From Cylicocyclus nassatus (lineage: Eukaryota > Nematoda > Chromadorea > Rhabditida > Strongylidae), in contig CATQJL010000112.1 in the NCBI GenBank assembly GCA_958299035.1, positions 7,169,825 through 7,233,824 of the forward strand: a stretch of 64,000 nt of DNA, written 5' to 3'. A program made the translations under genes and the position numbers. The notes under the pieces were generated by a model. That model worked only from the letters and a program-made list of their open reading frames with translations. It had not been told where the DNA came from and did not search any database. Numbering within the stretch: the stretch's first letter is position 1; each line of letters starts with the position of its first letter. Positions 11,051 to 21,169 of the stretch are shown one piece after another.

Positions 11051-12583
11051 CAGTGCTGGCCTTAGCTATAAAGCCACCCTGAAAAATCACGGTAATTTGC
11101 CCTGCGTCGAATGAAATTTTCTGAGAAACCGCTAACCTATTTGTAAACTAACATTATATCACTGTTCAAAACGGCTCCCAATTTCATTGGTTTTGGCTGG
11201 AAAAAAATTGAAAAATTTGAAGAAAAAACGTGTTCCGAAGGCTGGCCGTAGCTATAAGGCCACCTCCTATTTTCAAGCAGTACTACGTCCTTTGCATCTA
11301 GAATTTTCTTTGCAATTAAAGTATCAAAATGCAAAGCATTTGCTACATCCAGGTGCTGTCGCCTTTTGAAAAAAAATTTATACTGCATTTTTTGCTTCAA
11401 AATGCATAAAAAGTCACACTGCTGCAAAAAACTGCTAGTTCACTGAGTTTTTGAGCAATTATTCAACTTGGAGAGGGCATTTGATTTGCTAAGCTTTTGC
11501 AGTGAATGCTGTGAAAGGCGCTTGTGTCAATCCTGCCTATTCGATGATATCAATGAGGGAACCTCAACCTTACCATGGGTATAGGCACGCTTTTAAGCCA
11601 AAAACTCGACGACTTCCGACGTGCGAAAACTTCTGGTCGAAAGTTGGCGCAATGTTTGCATGACGACATACTAATGCAAAAGTTGTGTCAGAATATTTGA
11701 AAAGACGCAACTGCAACATTGAAGTCAAAATGCTTCATCTGCAGTTCATTTGTGCGCAGTAAATCCAACTAGCTCTAAATTTCACTTCTTTCAATTCCTC
11801 ATCAAGTCATTTCTTACGGAACTGTTATAAACACTGAAATATTAAAGTCTTGAACGGTTTTCGTCCAATCGAATGGTAAGAGTGGGTCTTGCTTACCCAC
11901 AGTGTTACTGGTTTTGAAGGCATAAGCCGAATCCTAAAAGTTGCGACGAAGTTCCGGCACACGCACAAGTTTATCGTTGTATAGATGACGCAATGAAAGC
12001 ATAGCAGGGCTTTTCGGACATCGGAACTCAAATTCTGTGGTTCGAAAGCCTCATCTAAATGAAGGGCAGGTTGAGGCTCCCTCGTTGATACAAGCGACTA
12101 CGCAGGGTTGACTCAAGCGCCTTCCACAACATTCATTGCAAAAGCTTAGCAAATCCTAATGCCCTCATCCAAGTTGAATAAGTGCTCGAAAGCTTAGTGA
12201 ACTAGCAGTTTTTTGCAGCAATGTCGCTTTTTATGCATTTTGAAGCAAAAAATGCAGTATAAATTTTCTTTTCAAAAGGCGACAGCACCTGGGTGTAACA
12301 AATACTCTATGTTTTGATGCTGTAATTGTACAAATTCTAGATTTAAAGGATATAGTACTGCTTGAAAATAGGAGGTGGCCTTATAGCTATAGCCAGCCTT
12401 CGGAACTCGTTTTTTCGAATTTTTCAATTTTTCTTCAGCCATAATCAATGAAATTGGGAGCCATTCTGAACAGTAATATAACATTAGTTTACAAATAGGA
12501 TAGTGGTTTTTCAGAAAATTTTTTTCGACACAGGGCAAATACCGCGATTTTTTAGGGTGGCTTTATAGCTATGGCCAGCACTG
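11051..12583. mobile_element. Tc1-ended palindromic element
   Basis: The ends are TA-CAGTGCTGGCC and GGCCAGCACTG-TA, the terminal motif of the Tc1 family, with TA flanks at 11049-11050 and 12584-12585. The inverted repeats are about 515 bp (to about 11571 and from about 12070) at roughly 80-85% similarity by eye. A 0.5 kb centre (11572-12069) separates them and has no convincing transposase; a 68-codon minus-strand ORF there is unsupported. This is therefore a non-autonomous, long-TIR element. Confidence 0.8.
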
Positions 12584-12589
12584 TATAAA

Positions 12590-12866
12590 ACTCTGTATCA
12601 ATCTTAAAACGCCCAAACATGCAACGAGAAGATCACAACCATGCCAAGATTTATGGATAGTCGAACATGGATGCGTAGTCATCTGTTTTATTGAACAGGT
12701 TAAATAGTATATTATCTTTAAGGAAGGCAAATTTTCATCAACCTATCGACAAATTGGGACACATCTGCAGACAGATAATCTGTAATATATCATCTATATA
12801 TCTGTAAGTAAAGTGGTATAATCTTATGTTATAGTTATTGCTGTGTTCATCGATTTCTTCCTGATG
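12590..12866 (-). mobile_element. Penelope-like reverse-transcriptase relic (YxDD motif)
   Basis: The minus-strand frame 12938-12738 reads YHFTYRYIDDILQI. RYIDD matches the RYVDD or RYIDD motif C of Penelope-like reverse transcriptases. Only this motif and a short flank remain. The mariner at 12869-13915 cuts the relic on its 5' side and the Tc1-ended palindrome bounds the other. The call rests on one short motif and its proximity to other Penelope-like fragments. Confidence 0.45.
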
Positions 12867-12868
12867 TA

Positions 12869-13915
12869 CAAGGTGGTCTACATAAAATGTGACACAACAA
12901 GAAAATATTATAACTTTGCAAGGACTGAATGAAATCAAAAGCTTTTGTCCTCACCTAATAGAGAATAGAGTCTTGCATAATAACCTTAAACTAACTGTTG
13001 AGATAATTTGTCCCTGGTTTATTTAAAATCGTTTGTTCTCCTCCAAACCTCTTCTAAAAATTCTTCGATTTGCGCGCGATGGTTTCTGCTCTCAAACTCT
13101 CAACAGGTTTCTTTCTGGCAAATCAAACAACACATTGTTCTGAAAGGCAGACTTTTTCCTCCCAGGCAGACAGAAAATAATATTTGTGGGTTCAAGGATG
13201 GGCGAGTTAGAGGGCCAAATATCATTTTTTCAGTGTCCAAACGATGGATTTTACACAAAATTCTTCTTTTCGCTGGAGATTGGAGTCTAGTCATGCTAAA
13301 GATTCTCAAAAGCGTCTATAGTATAACCTTCGATCCAAAAAAGTGCCACAGCCCTTCAAACTTTGCTTTCGATGCTTTTCCAGAATCTATAAAAACCGTG
13401 ATTTTCGTTGTCATGGTGACTGACTTTGATAAACCTTCAAGCTTGACCATGTTTTACTAAGAACCAAAGTCGGAAACAAGCACAACGGGACAAAAGAATA
13501 TGGAGAAGATGACTATCATTGGAAAATGGAATGAAAAATACTAAAAAATGAGTTTTTTGGAGCCCGTCAAACATCATGTTGAACACATATGAAAAAACGC
13601 TGTTTGGCCTTTTCACTCAAACATTCTTGAGCCCACGAATTCTCTTTCTATCTCTGTGAGCAAAACGGCTCTTCCAGATCCACTTCATGATTCTCTGAGA
13701 CGAGATCCTGGAACGAAGTTCCGCCAAAAACCAGGCGCATTTTGATTTCTCCGAGCAGAATAAATTCTTTCAACAAAACTAAAGGTGGATACTTTAAAGG
13801 TAATCCATAATGTCTTATACGCAATTTTCTTGTCTATCAAATAAAAACCTTTCAATTTTATTGAGTTCTAGCAAAGTTACGAAATCGTGCGTCACATTTC
13901 ATGTGGACCACCCTG
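12869..13915 (-). mobile_element. Degenerate mariner element with transposase relic
   Basis: The termini are TA-CAAGGTGGTCTACATAAAA and CATGTGGACCACCCTG-TA, with matching subterminal GTCACATTT and TAACTTTGC blocks. Inside, on the minus strand at about 13230-13140, frames can be followed through WPSNSP and SAWEEKVC-like pieces and FGPLTRPSLNP. These match the region of the third catalytic residue (SPDLNP) and the following SxWxxxEKVC of mariner transposases, but only across frameshifts. At 1,047 bp it is slightly short for a mariner and clearly dead. Confidence 0.65.
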
Positions 13916-14079
13916 TAGCCATATTGCAAGAGTATCACCTGTATCACCTGTATCCCCGTTGATCATCATGTTGCACGAGCAGATACCAGTGATGCCTCCA
14001 TTCGTTCCTGTCTCGGGCGATTGTTGACCAGTGTTTACGTATCGCACCAGGAATACGTGGAACGCTCTGAAGGTCTTTA

Positions 14080-14544
14080 TTAAAGGACTTCGTGAACAAA
14101 TTTGACCATCGGCTGTCTTCCTCGTTCGCGTTTAACGTCCAGTGGTATCCAATCTGTTACAGCTCTCGTCCACCGGTTGTCGTCGAAACGCATTACGTGC
14201 CCGGCCCATCTTATCTTGTTCTGCTTGGCATACGCGGCAGCGTCCCTGATCTTCGATCGCTGACGTAGGGTAAAACTTCGTAATCCTTGCCTCACTTGCG
14301 TGAGTCGATTAACTCCTAGCATCACTCTCTCAACAGCTGTTCGATGACGCACCGCGTGTTCATCCTGCTTTCTCATTGTACATGTTTCTGAAGCGTACGT
14401 CAAAGCAGGAAGAACCGTCGAGTTGAAAAGGTGGGTGCGGAGCCGGATGTTCTTGGTCTTCTTCACTACGTCCTCAATTGTCTTATATGCTCCCCATGCT
14501 GCACGTTTCCTCCTGCTCAGTTCCGGAGCTAGATCGTTCATCAT
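14080..14544 (-). pseudogene. RTE C-terminal domain
   Basis: This continues the RTE polyprotein after the frameshift near 14587. It contains SRRKRAAWGAYKTIEDVVKK, then TYASETCTMRKQDEHAVR, then the conserved tail IRWAGHVMRFDDNRWTRAV followed by RERGRQP, typical of the region after the RT in RTE elements. It ends at 14080, about 130 bp before the TATCACCTG tail. Confidence 0.88.
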
Positions 14545-14558
14545 ATTGAGTTCACGAC

Positions 14559-15995
14559 CTAGGTAAGTGTAGCTTGAGCATTCGGTGATGTTCCGTTGAG
14601 CATGAAAGGAGCATCAGGCACTCTTCCGTTCCTCATGAACATCGTCTTCGTTAGATTCAGCCGTAGACCGATCTTTCCACACACTTCGTCAAACTGGGCC
14701 AGCATTTGTTCCGCCTGCGTGATGCTTGGTGTTATCAATACGATGTCATCAGCAAAGCGAAGGTGGTGTAGCTGCCGGCCGTCGACTTTCACTTCCATGT
14801 TGTCCCATTCCAACTTTCGCATGACGTTCTCCAGAGCGACACTGAATAGTTTCGGCGATATAGTATCGCCTTGTCGCACGCCTTTCTTCACGTCGATGAT
14901 GATATCCTTGTAGAATGGTGTTATGGTGGTTGTGAAGTCGTTATACATCTCACGAATTATCTTGATGTAATGAGTCAGAATACCTTGATTGCTCAAGGCA
15001 TCGATGACGGCTTCAGTCTCAACCGAGCCAAAGGCCTTCTTACAGTCGATAAAGGTGAGACAGAGCGGCATCTTATACTCTCGTGACACTTCAATGAGCC
15101 TTGACACCTTGTGTATGTGGTCTATCGTGCTGAATCCTCTTCGAAACCCAGCTTGCTCGCATGGTTGTCCTTCGTCTAACTCTCTTCCGATCCTGTTGAG
15201 AATAACTCGCGTAAAGAGTTTGTAGACTACAGACAACAAGCAGATAGGGCGATAATTGCCGATGTCGCAGGGAACTCCCTTCTTGTACAGCAACACGGTT
15301 TTGCTGGTCTTCCATTGTCTTGGAACCTTGCCTTCCGTCAGGTACCGCGTGAAGAGCCTTGCCAAAGTCTTGATGAGAACTGGCGAAAGATTCTTCAGAT
15401 GTTCTGGCTTAATCCTGTCAGGACCGGGTGCTGTACGGTTCTTCATCGACATGATAGCATGACGAATTTCGGAAGGAAGAACAGACGGTGCGACATACTC
15501 GTCCTCCTTGAGATGGCATGGTGGAAGGTGGACGTGGCTCACAAAGAGATCCGAGTAGAAGTCGTGGATGACCTTCTCCATTGATCTTCGGGAAGCAGTT
15601 ATGGTTCCGTCAGGACGACAAAGTGCGGTCATCTTTGTCTTGAAGTTGACGAATCTTCGGCGGGCGTTGCGTATACTTCTTCCAGCCTCCGCGGCGTCAA
15701 CCATCACTGCTACTCTTCTCTCCTTGAGGTCTTCTTTTATCGCTTCTCTGCATCGCTTCGCAAGCTCGGACGTCAGTTGGTAGTTGCCTGTGGCTCGTGC
15801 GCATCCACGTTGACGTAACAGCTCCAAAGTCTCTGTGGTAAGACGCCTTCTCGTATTTATTAAACTTTGAGCTTCCTTGTCACTGTCGTGGAGATGTTGT
15901 ACGAACCGTTCGTATTCTTCGTCGATGTTGTCCATCACGGTATCCCGCCATGAGCCTGATATCGAAGAAAACAGATCCCAGTTGGTGGTATTCAT
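14559..15995 (-). pseudogene. RTE reverse transcriptase
   Basis: A 478-codon open frame holds most RT motifs: TAPGPDRIKPEHLK, QWKTSKTVLLYKKG, NYRPICLLSVVYKLFT, QAGFRRGFSTIDHI, motif A FIDCKKAF, GVRQGDTISPKLF, and motif C LRFADDIVLI with both catalytic Asp residues. Motif A keeps its Asp, although AFGSV replaces the usual AFDSV. The frame ends at about 14587 through a small deletion after MLNGTS, and the next domain is one frame over. The long intact RT frame suggests the insertion is not ancient. Confidence 0.9.
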
Positions 15996-16110
15996 AAGAC
16001 GATGTTTCCTGAACTTGACGGCTCTCTCTCCATTCCGCGGAAAGTAGAATTTCGCGCTAGGAGACGATGGTCTGATCCCGTGTAGAACTTCGGAACAACA
16101 GCGACGTCCG

Positions 16111-16602
16111 TCAGGCAGTATCTTCTGTTGACGATGATGTGGTCAATCTCGCTATGGTACTCTCCACCGGCGATTTCCAGGTCCAGCGTCGGGAAGAGGG
16201 CTTTTGGAACTGTGAGTTTCTATGAATTGTCCTTGTCGTCATGATAAACTCGGACAGTCTCTCCCCTTGTTCGTTCCACTGCAAACCATGGGTTCCGATG
16301 TGAAGTTCCTCAGTCGACCTTCTAGTTCCGATCTTCGCGTTAAAATCACCGACGATGATTTTGTAGAAGGTATGATCTTTTCTGTAGAACTTCTCCAAGC
16401 CCATATAGAATTCCTCGAGTTCGTCCTCGTCGTAGCTGGATGTTGGGGCATACGCAATGAAGACGGTCAAGGCAGGGATTGATCCACATCTTGATATCGC
16501 AAACGTCCGATTCGAGTTGTAAGTTGTTCGAACGATTTGATGTTCATGGCCAAACTCGTGTTGACAAGGACTCGCACTCCACCTACTCCTCGACTGTCGC
16601 AT
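16111..16602 (-). pseudogene. RTE endonuclease, C-terminal segment
   Basis: The frame continues the endonuclease after a frameshift at about 16500: FIAYAPTSSYDEDELEEFY, then [14 protein letters not shown], the conserved GDFNA motif. A second shift at about 16180 follows RRWTW. The expected EIDHIIVNRR and TGSDHRLL motifs are then found in other frames between 16170 and 16040, with another shift before the RT frame opens. All APE landmarks are present but distributed over three frames. Confidence 0.85.
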
Positions 16603-16826
16603 GTTCCTACGATCAGTTCTTCTCCAGTCTCATATGTGGCGTTGAGCGAGTGGTGCCTCCTTGTCTCGGTCAGTCCGATGACGTGGTACTTGATCTTCCT
16701 TGCTTGCATCATGAGGTCTTCGATAGATGCGTCCGATGCCAGCGTCCTCGCGTTGTAAGTACAGATCGTCATCATAGTCCGTCTCGTTTTCGGCAGCCTA
16801 GATCGCCTTTCAAACCTTGTCCCCAC
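16467..16826 (-). pseudogene. RTE endonuclease, N-terminal segment
   Basis: This frame encodes the start of an apurinic-type endonuclease: ICTYNARTLASD with the catalytic-region Asn, then VIGLTETRRHHS with the metal-binding Glu, then GVGGVRVLVN. This is the RTE/CR1-style APE fold. The domain nicks target DNA to prime reverse transcription. The frame is lost near 16500 and coding resumes in the frame of 16602-16111, so this is a broken ORF. Confidence 0.85.
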
Positions 16827-17190
16827 TGGCGCTGCCTTACCAGTGGCTCTTCCAAGATTAAAGGAGCTTTCCCTATTATCACTGTGTCGAACAAGATTTT
16901 ACTCGCAGAGATAGCTTGTTGGGCTCAAAACCCCCGCGAGGGACGATCGGAGCTTATTTGTTGGAGGCGACTCCGAACTCGCCTCCCCACACCTACCCGG
17001 GAAATTAGAGTGCAAGCTTTTAGTAGAGGCAGGGAGTCCGTCCCCCGGCTCCGCTTGCTTATCAGAGCAGGCGCGGGGTCGCTTTTGGTTGGCGATTATC
17101 TCCCTATCCGCCACCTGGGGACGCCCCACGTAGCCTCGCGACTAACCGGCTGTGATCCCTCTATGAGGGAGATCCGTGAATTTACTCCGT

Positions 17191-17711
17191 GAATAATAAT
17201 GTAATACACGGAGGAGTGAATCAATCCACTTGGATTACTGTAATTTGATTTGATCATCCCAATCACATATGAGTGGTTCATTCACTACAACCTTCTTCTA
17301 CTATTCACATGGAGTAACTGGAGTCTCTCTGGCAACTTGGTTCGGTTAGGTTAGACAGCAGAATTCACCATCTAAACTCTGTTTGGTTAGAACATCTCAA
17401 GACCGTTATACTGGCAAAAAAGGTGGGGTGAGTGTCATTTCCGTAGATCATATCAATACAACTCAATCAATTGTGGTCATAGAGCAGCCATAAACAAACT
17501 CTCATGACATTTTTACTGGTCCGATTCAAAAGGTTGGACCCAAACTACATGATTACCTTTAGCTGCGGTTAGTGTACATGTAAGTGACTGAGTGTTTTCC
17601 GTTTTTTTATAGAGAACGCAAGAAGAGTTTTGATCAGAACAAAATCAAAATATAAAAAGCTGGTGAACGAAGCTCACACAACAATACGCCCCTGTTTTGA
17701 TAGGTTCACAA
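17191..17711. other. No recognised feature
   Basis: Sequence between the RTE 5' end and the hAT MITE. No open frame, repeat or splice pattern is convincing. The exact RTE 5' boundary may lie anywhere between 17170 and 17340. Confidence 0.3.
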
Positions 17712-18052
17712 CAGTGGCGCTCGCAGAATTTCCATCCGGAGGGGAGGGGGGGGCAAGAAATGTCTTCAAATGAAGGTGCGTGGCGTTACCCACAAACTCC
17801 AAAATTTTTTTTGGCGCTTTTTAGGGTTTTTGCGGGCCCATAACCCCTAAAATTCAGAAAAAGGGGGCGTGGCGGTAACCAAGCCTTGGAAAAAAATTTT
17901 TTCACATAGCTAACTTGAATTTTTTGAAAATTCAAAAAAATTATTTTACTTATTTACAAGAATGAACAAGTTACTTGCACATTTTTATAACCCATGCAAG
18001 TAAATTTCAAAAATTTCGCGACCCATTCTCGGGGGGGGGGGGGACGCCACTG
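17712..18052. mobile_element. hAT-type MITE (family 1) with 8-bp target duplication
   Basis: It begins CAGTGGCGCTCGCAG and ends GGACGCCACTG. The flanks GTTCACAA (17704-17711) and GTTCATAA (18053-18060) are an 8-bp target duplication with one change. It has the poly-G tract near the end (18031-18043) and the internal GTGCGTGGCGTTACC block shared with the copies at 24367-24728 and 27960-30124. There is no coding capacity. Confidence 0.85.
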
Positions 18053-18084
18053 GTTCATAATAATGGGTGGTAGAAATACCTGAG

Positions 18085-18250
18085 GATGAATAGACGGAGT
18101 GAAAACAGGAATGATATTCACGAAAGTCCCCGCGAAATGGGCTTTTCGTGCGAATAAAATGGACTTAGTCCATGCGGTGCGATAAGATCTCGCATTCGCG
18201 AATCCATTCTTTCCACACAAAAATTCTTCAGCAAACCAGACTTCAACTTG
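18085..18250 (-). CDS. Weak candidate exon, unrecognised
   Basis: The minus strand is open from about 18250 and reads VEVWFAEEFLCGKNGFANAR then AHFAGTFVNIIPVFTPS, ending at CAG|GTATTT (donor at about 18083). The family-1 hAT MITE sits just downstream, in what would be the intron. It starts only about 115 bp after the poly(A) signal of the exon at 18603-18402 on the same strand, a spacing seen in nematode operons, but no start codon or trans-splice site is convincing. Confidence 0.25.
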
Positions 18251-18363
18251 CCTTAAGCTGTTTACTCACTCTTGCAAACTCATTTCTACCAAGTGGTCGG
18301 TATCTAACTAGGGCTGACCTAGCATTACGATGACAGTCACATGAATATTCTATGCTTTCACAC

Positions 18364-18369
18364 TTTATT
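18364..18369 (-). promoter_or_regulatory. Poly(A) signal AATAAA
   Basis: A canonical AATAAA on the minus strand, 33 nt beyond the stop codon of the terminal exon at 18603-18402. Confidence 0.5.
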
Positions 18370-18401
18370 ATACATCAAAAAATGCCATTTGTTATCAATA
18401 A

Positions 18402-18603
18402 CTATGCATCGGAAACATCTTCAATAATAGAATTCACATAATATCCGGGCCTTCGCTTCTCAAGACTTCTATGGATCTGCTTTAAGTCAAATTCGTAGGT
18501 AGGGCTTTCTGGGGAAAGCAAACTTTGGCTAGACTTGCACTGCAATCTGTGAAGCAAAATGCTTATCTTGTAGGAAACCTTGCCCCACAACCCAAAGGGT
18601 TCT
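18402..18603 (-). CDS. Terminal exon of an unrecognised gene
   Basis: An acceptor (CCGATTTAG ending at 18604) opens 66 codons to a TAG at 404-402 of this block. The peptide starts EPFGLWGKVSYKISILLH, continues SPTYEFDLKQIHRSLEKRRP and ends NSIIEDVSDA. An AATAAA follows 33 nt after the stop, which supports a real 3' end. The incoming intron phase is 2. I could not identify the preceding exon; a possible partner at 19430-19218 ends in a good donor but in another phase. The family is unknown and there are no membrane segments or Cys clusters. Confidence 0.5.
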
Positions 18604-18699
18604 CTAAATCGGAAAACTACGAGTCGCAAAGGATGACTTCACAAATGTTCTACTTTAGCTCTTCTTTGTCTTTCAGCATTAATGTTTATAACTCCAAGT

Positions 18700-20517
18700 A
18701 GTTGAATGTATGGACTATTGCTAGTAGAAAATTTTTCACAAAGTTTTTTTGCTAGCTAGCGGCACTTCAGTAATTCTTGCGACCAATCTCAAAATCGCAT
18801 TTGAAATGACGTCTTCAAGGTTCGGTTTTACGAGAATAGTCAAAAGATAGGTTCTGAGTAATTGTATCAAAACGCAAATCTTTCTTATTTTCAAATACAA
18901 ATCATGAATTTAGTTTTGGTTGATAATTTGAAGAGTTAACAAACTTTATTCGATTTACATAGGAATATTCGCATCGACATGGTATTTGAAAGCATTTGAG
19001 TTTGTTAGCGAATATTTTAGTGATTTTAGCCTTCTTCCATGATTTTTATAGCGTTTGTATGAGTTTATAAAGAAACACTTTTTTCAGACTTCATAAAAGA
19101 CAGGAAACTTTTTCCACTCATTTGTTACCTTAGACTGAGCTGAGGAACACATTCTCAAAAAATCGCCATCAAAAATATGCAAGAAGATCAAAAATGGGCT
19201 TAGTCTCAGCTCACCTTGCTGCTGTGGAGGTAAATCCCATTTTGTCCCATTCTAAATGGACTTTTCGCATGATTCTTTCGCAAGCGAGAGCTCAAATAGG
19301 GTTGAATCATTTTCATCACACCGCTTTGCCTCGTGGTTGCGATGAGAAAAATTTTTTTAAATAACGCTAGCGAAAGTAGATTCCGACCACTTTCTGCCGC
19401 GAACGAATAAGATGGGGTTTGGAAGTCCATTTTCCTCCATTATGGACTTTCGTGGATATAATTCTAGGTTTCTGAGCTTTAGAATAAAGCTTCCTCTTGC
19501 TATTCCCAAGTGGAGATCACGCATGCCTTCCAAGTCGTGAAAGTTAATTCCACACTATGCTTAAAAATCCACCAACTATTCAGAGTCTCAAAACCGTGCT
19601 CTTAGTATGTTTAAATGAAAGGAGGAAATTCCATTACTTACGTGGGGGGGGGGGGAGGGAGGTAAGGTAACTGAGATGACGTGGCTGTTTGAGATACGTT
19701 ATGAACGGGAACATAGAGTTTGGCCGCTTGATCACCAAAGGGCTTTTAATTATTGGGGAATGTTATTCTAAGCCACTTTTACTTAGAAGTTTTTGCGCCT
19801 GCACACCCATGAAACGCAGTCACCAGTGTCTGTGTGGTATAGTTATAAGTGCTTTGGATTCACAGCTAAGCGATGAAATTCGATCCCATTGTCCTGAGAA
19901 AACTTGGCTTCCTGTCAAATTCAAATTTTACCTGATTCATGCATTGAGTAGAAAAACCACTGCAACTGTCAAGTTCCACCGATGAAGGATTTAGATGTCA
20001 ACTTCACAGGTCTCCTATCCTTCTGGGGGGGGGGGGGGAGGGAGGGAATTTATAAACTTTTAGTATATTTACTTTTTGCATTTGTTCTTGATAAATAGTA
20101 GCTTTCCATAAAAACGATTTTTTTGGTTATGTTCTTTTAGAGAAAAAACCTTTTTGGCTTTACAACAGCGTGGATATTTTCTACTAAGTCTGTCCTCTTT
20201 TCGCGTTTCCTTCTCTTCAATCCTTTGCAGAACTCGTCAGTGTGGAATCATACAACCAGAATATTTCTTTTTTTTCGATAAAGAATGAGGTAAATCCGTA
20301 TAGATAGGAGAAGTTACGAATCTCCGAAAAAGATAGAGAGCTTTTGTGCCAACTTAGTAATAGAACTCTCTCTTTACCTTATAACTTTCAAGGTATTTTA
20401 GTAAGCAAAAAGAAGTAACATCAAAACTCAGCATCTGATGGCGATCAGCTGATCGCTAATATAGATCTAACCAGTAGGAATTGCGGCATATAACAATTTA
20501 GGCAAAATATCAGTGTA
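18700..20517. other. No firm gene; two weak ORFs and two poly-G tracts
   Basis: A minus-strand ORF at 19430-19218 starts at ATG, reads MDFQTPSYSFAAESGRNLL and ends exactly at AAG|GTGAGC, so it could be an exon. A plus-strand ORF at 19689-19985 (98 codons, with HQCLCG and SDEIRSHCPEKTWLP) lies between two nearly identical poly-G tracts followed by GGGAGGGA (about 19645-19662 and 20025-20045). Neither has further support. Confidence 0.25.
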
Positions 20518-20730
20518 CAGTCTAGTAGAATTTTCGCTTAGTATAGTGTGCTTGCATGAAGGTGAAATACGGTAAAATTTGCGCGTGAACAAGTAGTCAC
20601 AACCATAATGCCAACCTTTTGCGCGCAATCGGCCGGCGTCACGGGCGCGGCTATTTGTTCACGCGCAAATCTTACCGCATTCCACCTTCAGTGCAAGCAC
20701 ACTATATTAAGCGGAAAATCTACTCGACTG
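20518..20730. mobile_element. Tc1/mariner-type MITE, 213 bp
   Basis: The ends TA-CAGTCTAGTAGAATTTTCGC and GCGGAAAATCTACTCGACTG-TA are inverted repeats. TA flanks are at 20516-20517 and 20731-20732. The arms extend through GTGTGCTTGCA and ACACGCGCAA-type blocks for about 85 bp. There is no coding capacity. Confidence 0.8.
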
Positions 20731-20904
20731 TACTTTATAACACAACGACTCATATCAGCTTGGTATTGTACTATGCGCCAATAATCTCTCACTAACATCA
20801 CTGATTCAATTCAGCAATAAACTTTGCTCAGCTATGATGGCGCCATCCCTAGCGGTTACTGGAATAATGAATTATCAAACGGCTAACTACATATTGAGTT
20901 CATA

Positions 20905-21165
20905 AACATAAAAGTGGAGGACGAGCGGTACGAAACGCCACGACCCAGGTTCGCTCTTGTCCCTGGGCCAACCAAGCCCTCTACCCTTCGGGCCGGTAAA
21001 TTGGTACCACAGTGACCTGTGACGATAAAAACACTGCTTCGGCTGGCCCCGCAAGTCAGTGTGATAGGCCCGCCTACATTCATAGCCTCTTTGACTATAA
21101 AGTAGAGTGCGTTCGGCGCATGCTTGTAGAAGGTATTGAAGGCGCCGAATCCTTCATCCTTCATT
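20905..21165 (+). repeat. Candidate tRNA-derived SINE
   Basis: A GACGAGCGGTACG block resembles box A and CCAGGTTCGCTCTTG resembles box B. The body CCCTTCGGGCCGGTAAATTGG .. GATAAAAACACTG .. GCCCCGCAAGTCAGTG has the look of a nematode SINE that I recall from strongylid genomes. The family match is from memory and the boundaries are uncertain. Confidence 0.4.
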
Positions 21166-21169
21166 TTTT

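Larger units (their letters stand above)
13935..17190 (-). mobile_element. RTE-type non-LTR retrotransposon, near full length, inactivated
   Basis: About 3.2 kb on the minus strand carries the RTE order: APE endonuclease (16826-16111), reverse transcriptase (15995-14559) and a C-terminal domain (14544-14080). The length is close to the 3.2-3.3 kb of intact RTE elements. The 5' end (about 16830-17190) is GC-rich. The 3' end is short and finishes in repeated TATCACCTG units (13933-13955), as expected for RTE tails. At least four frameshifts break the ORF. The mariner at 12869-13915 abuts the 3' tail. Confidence 0.9.

Noticed and set aside
13008..13460. 150-codon plus-strand ORF
   Set aside because: It lies inside the degenerate mariner; the transposase trace is on the other strand.
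14596..16758. Several plus-strand ORFs across the RTE
   Set aside because: Antisense shadows of the RTE frames, which carry all the recognisable motifs.
16479..17192. 237-codon plus-strand ORF
   Set aside because: It runs antisense to the RTE endonuclease and 5' region and has no protein-like features of its own.
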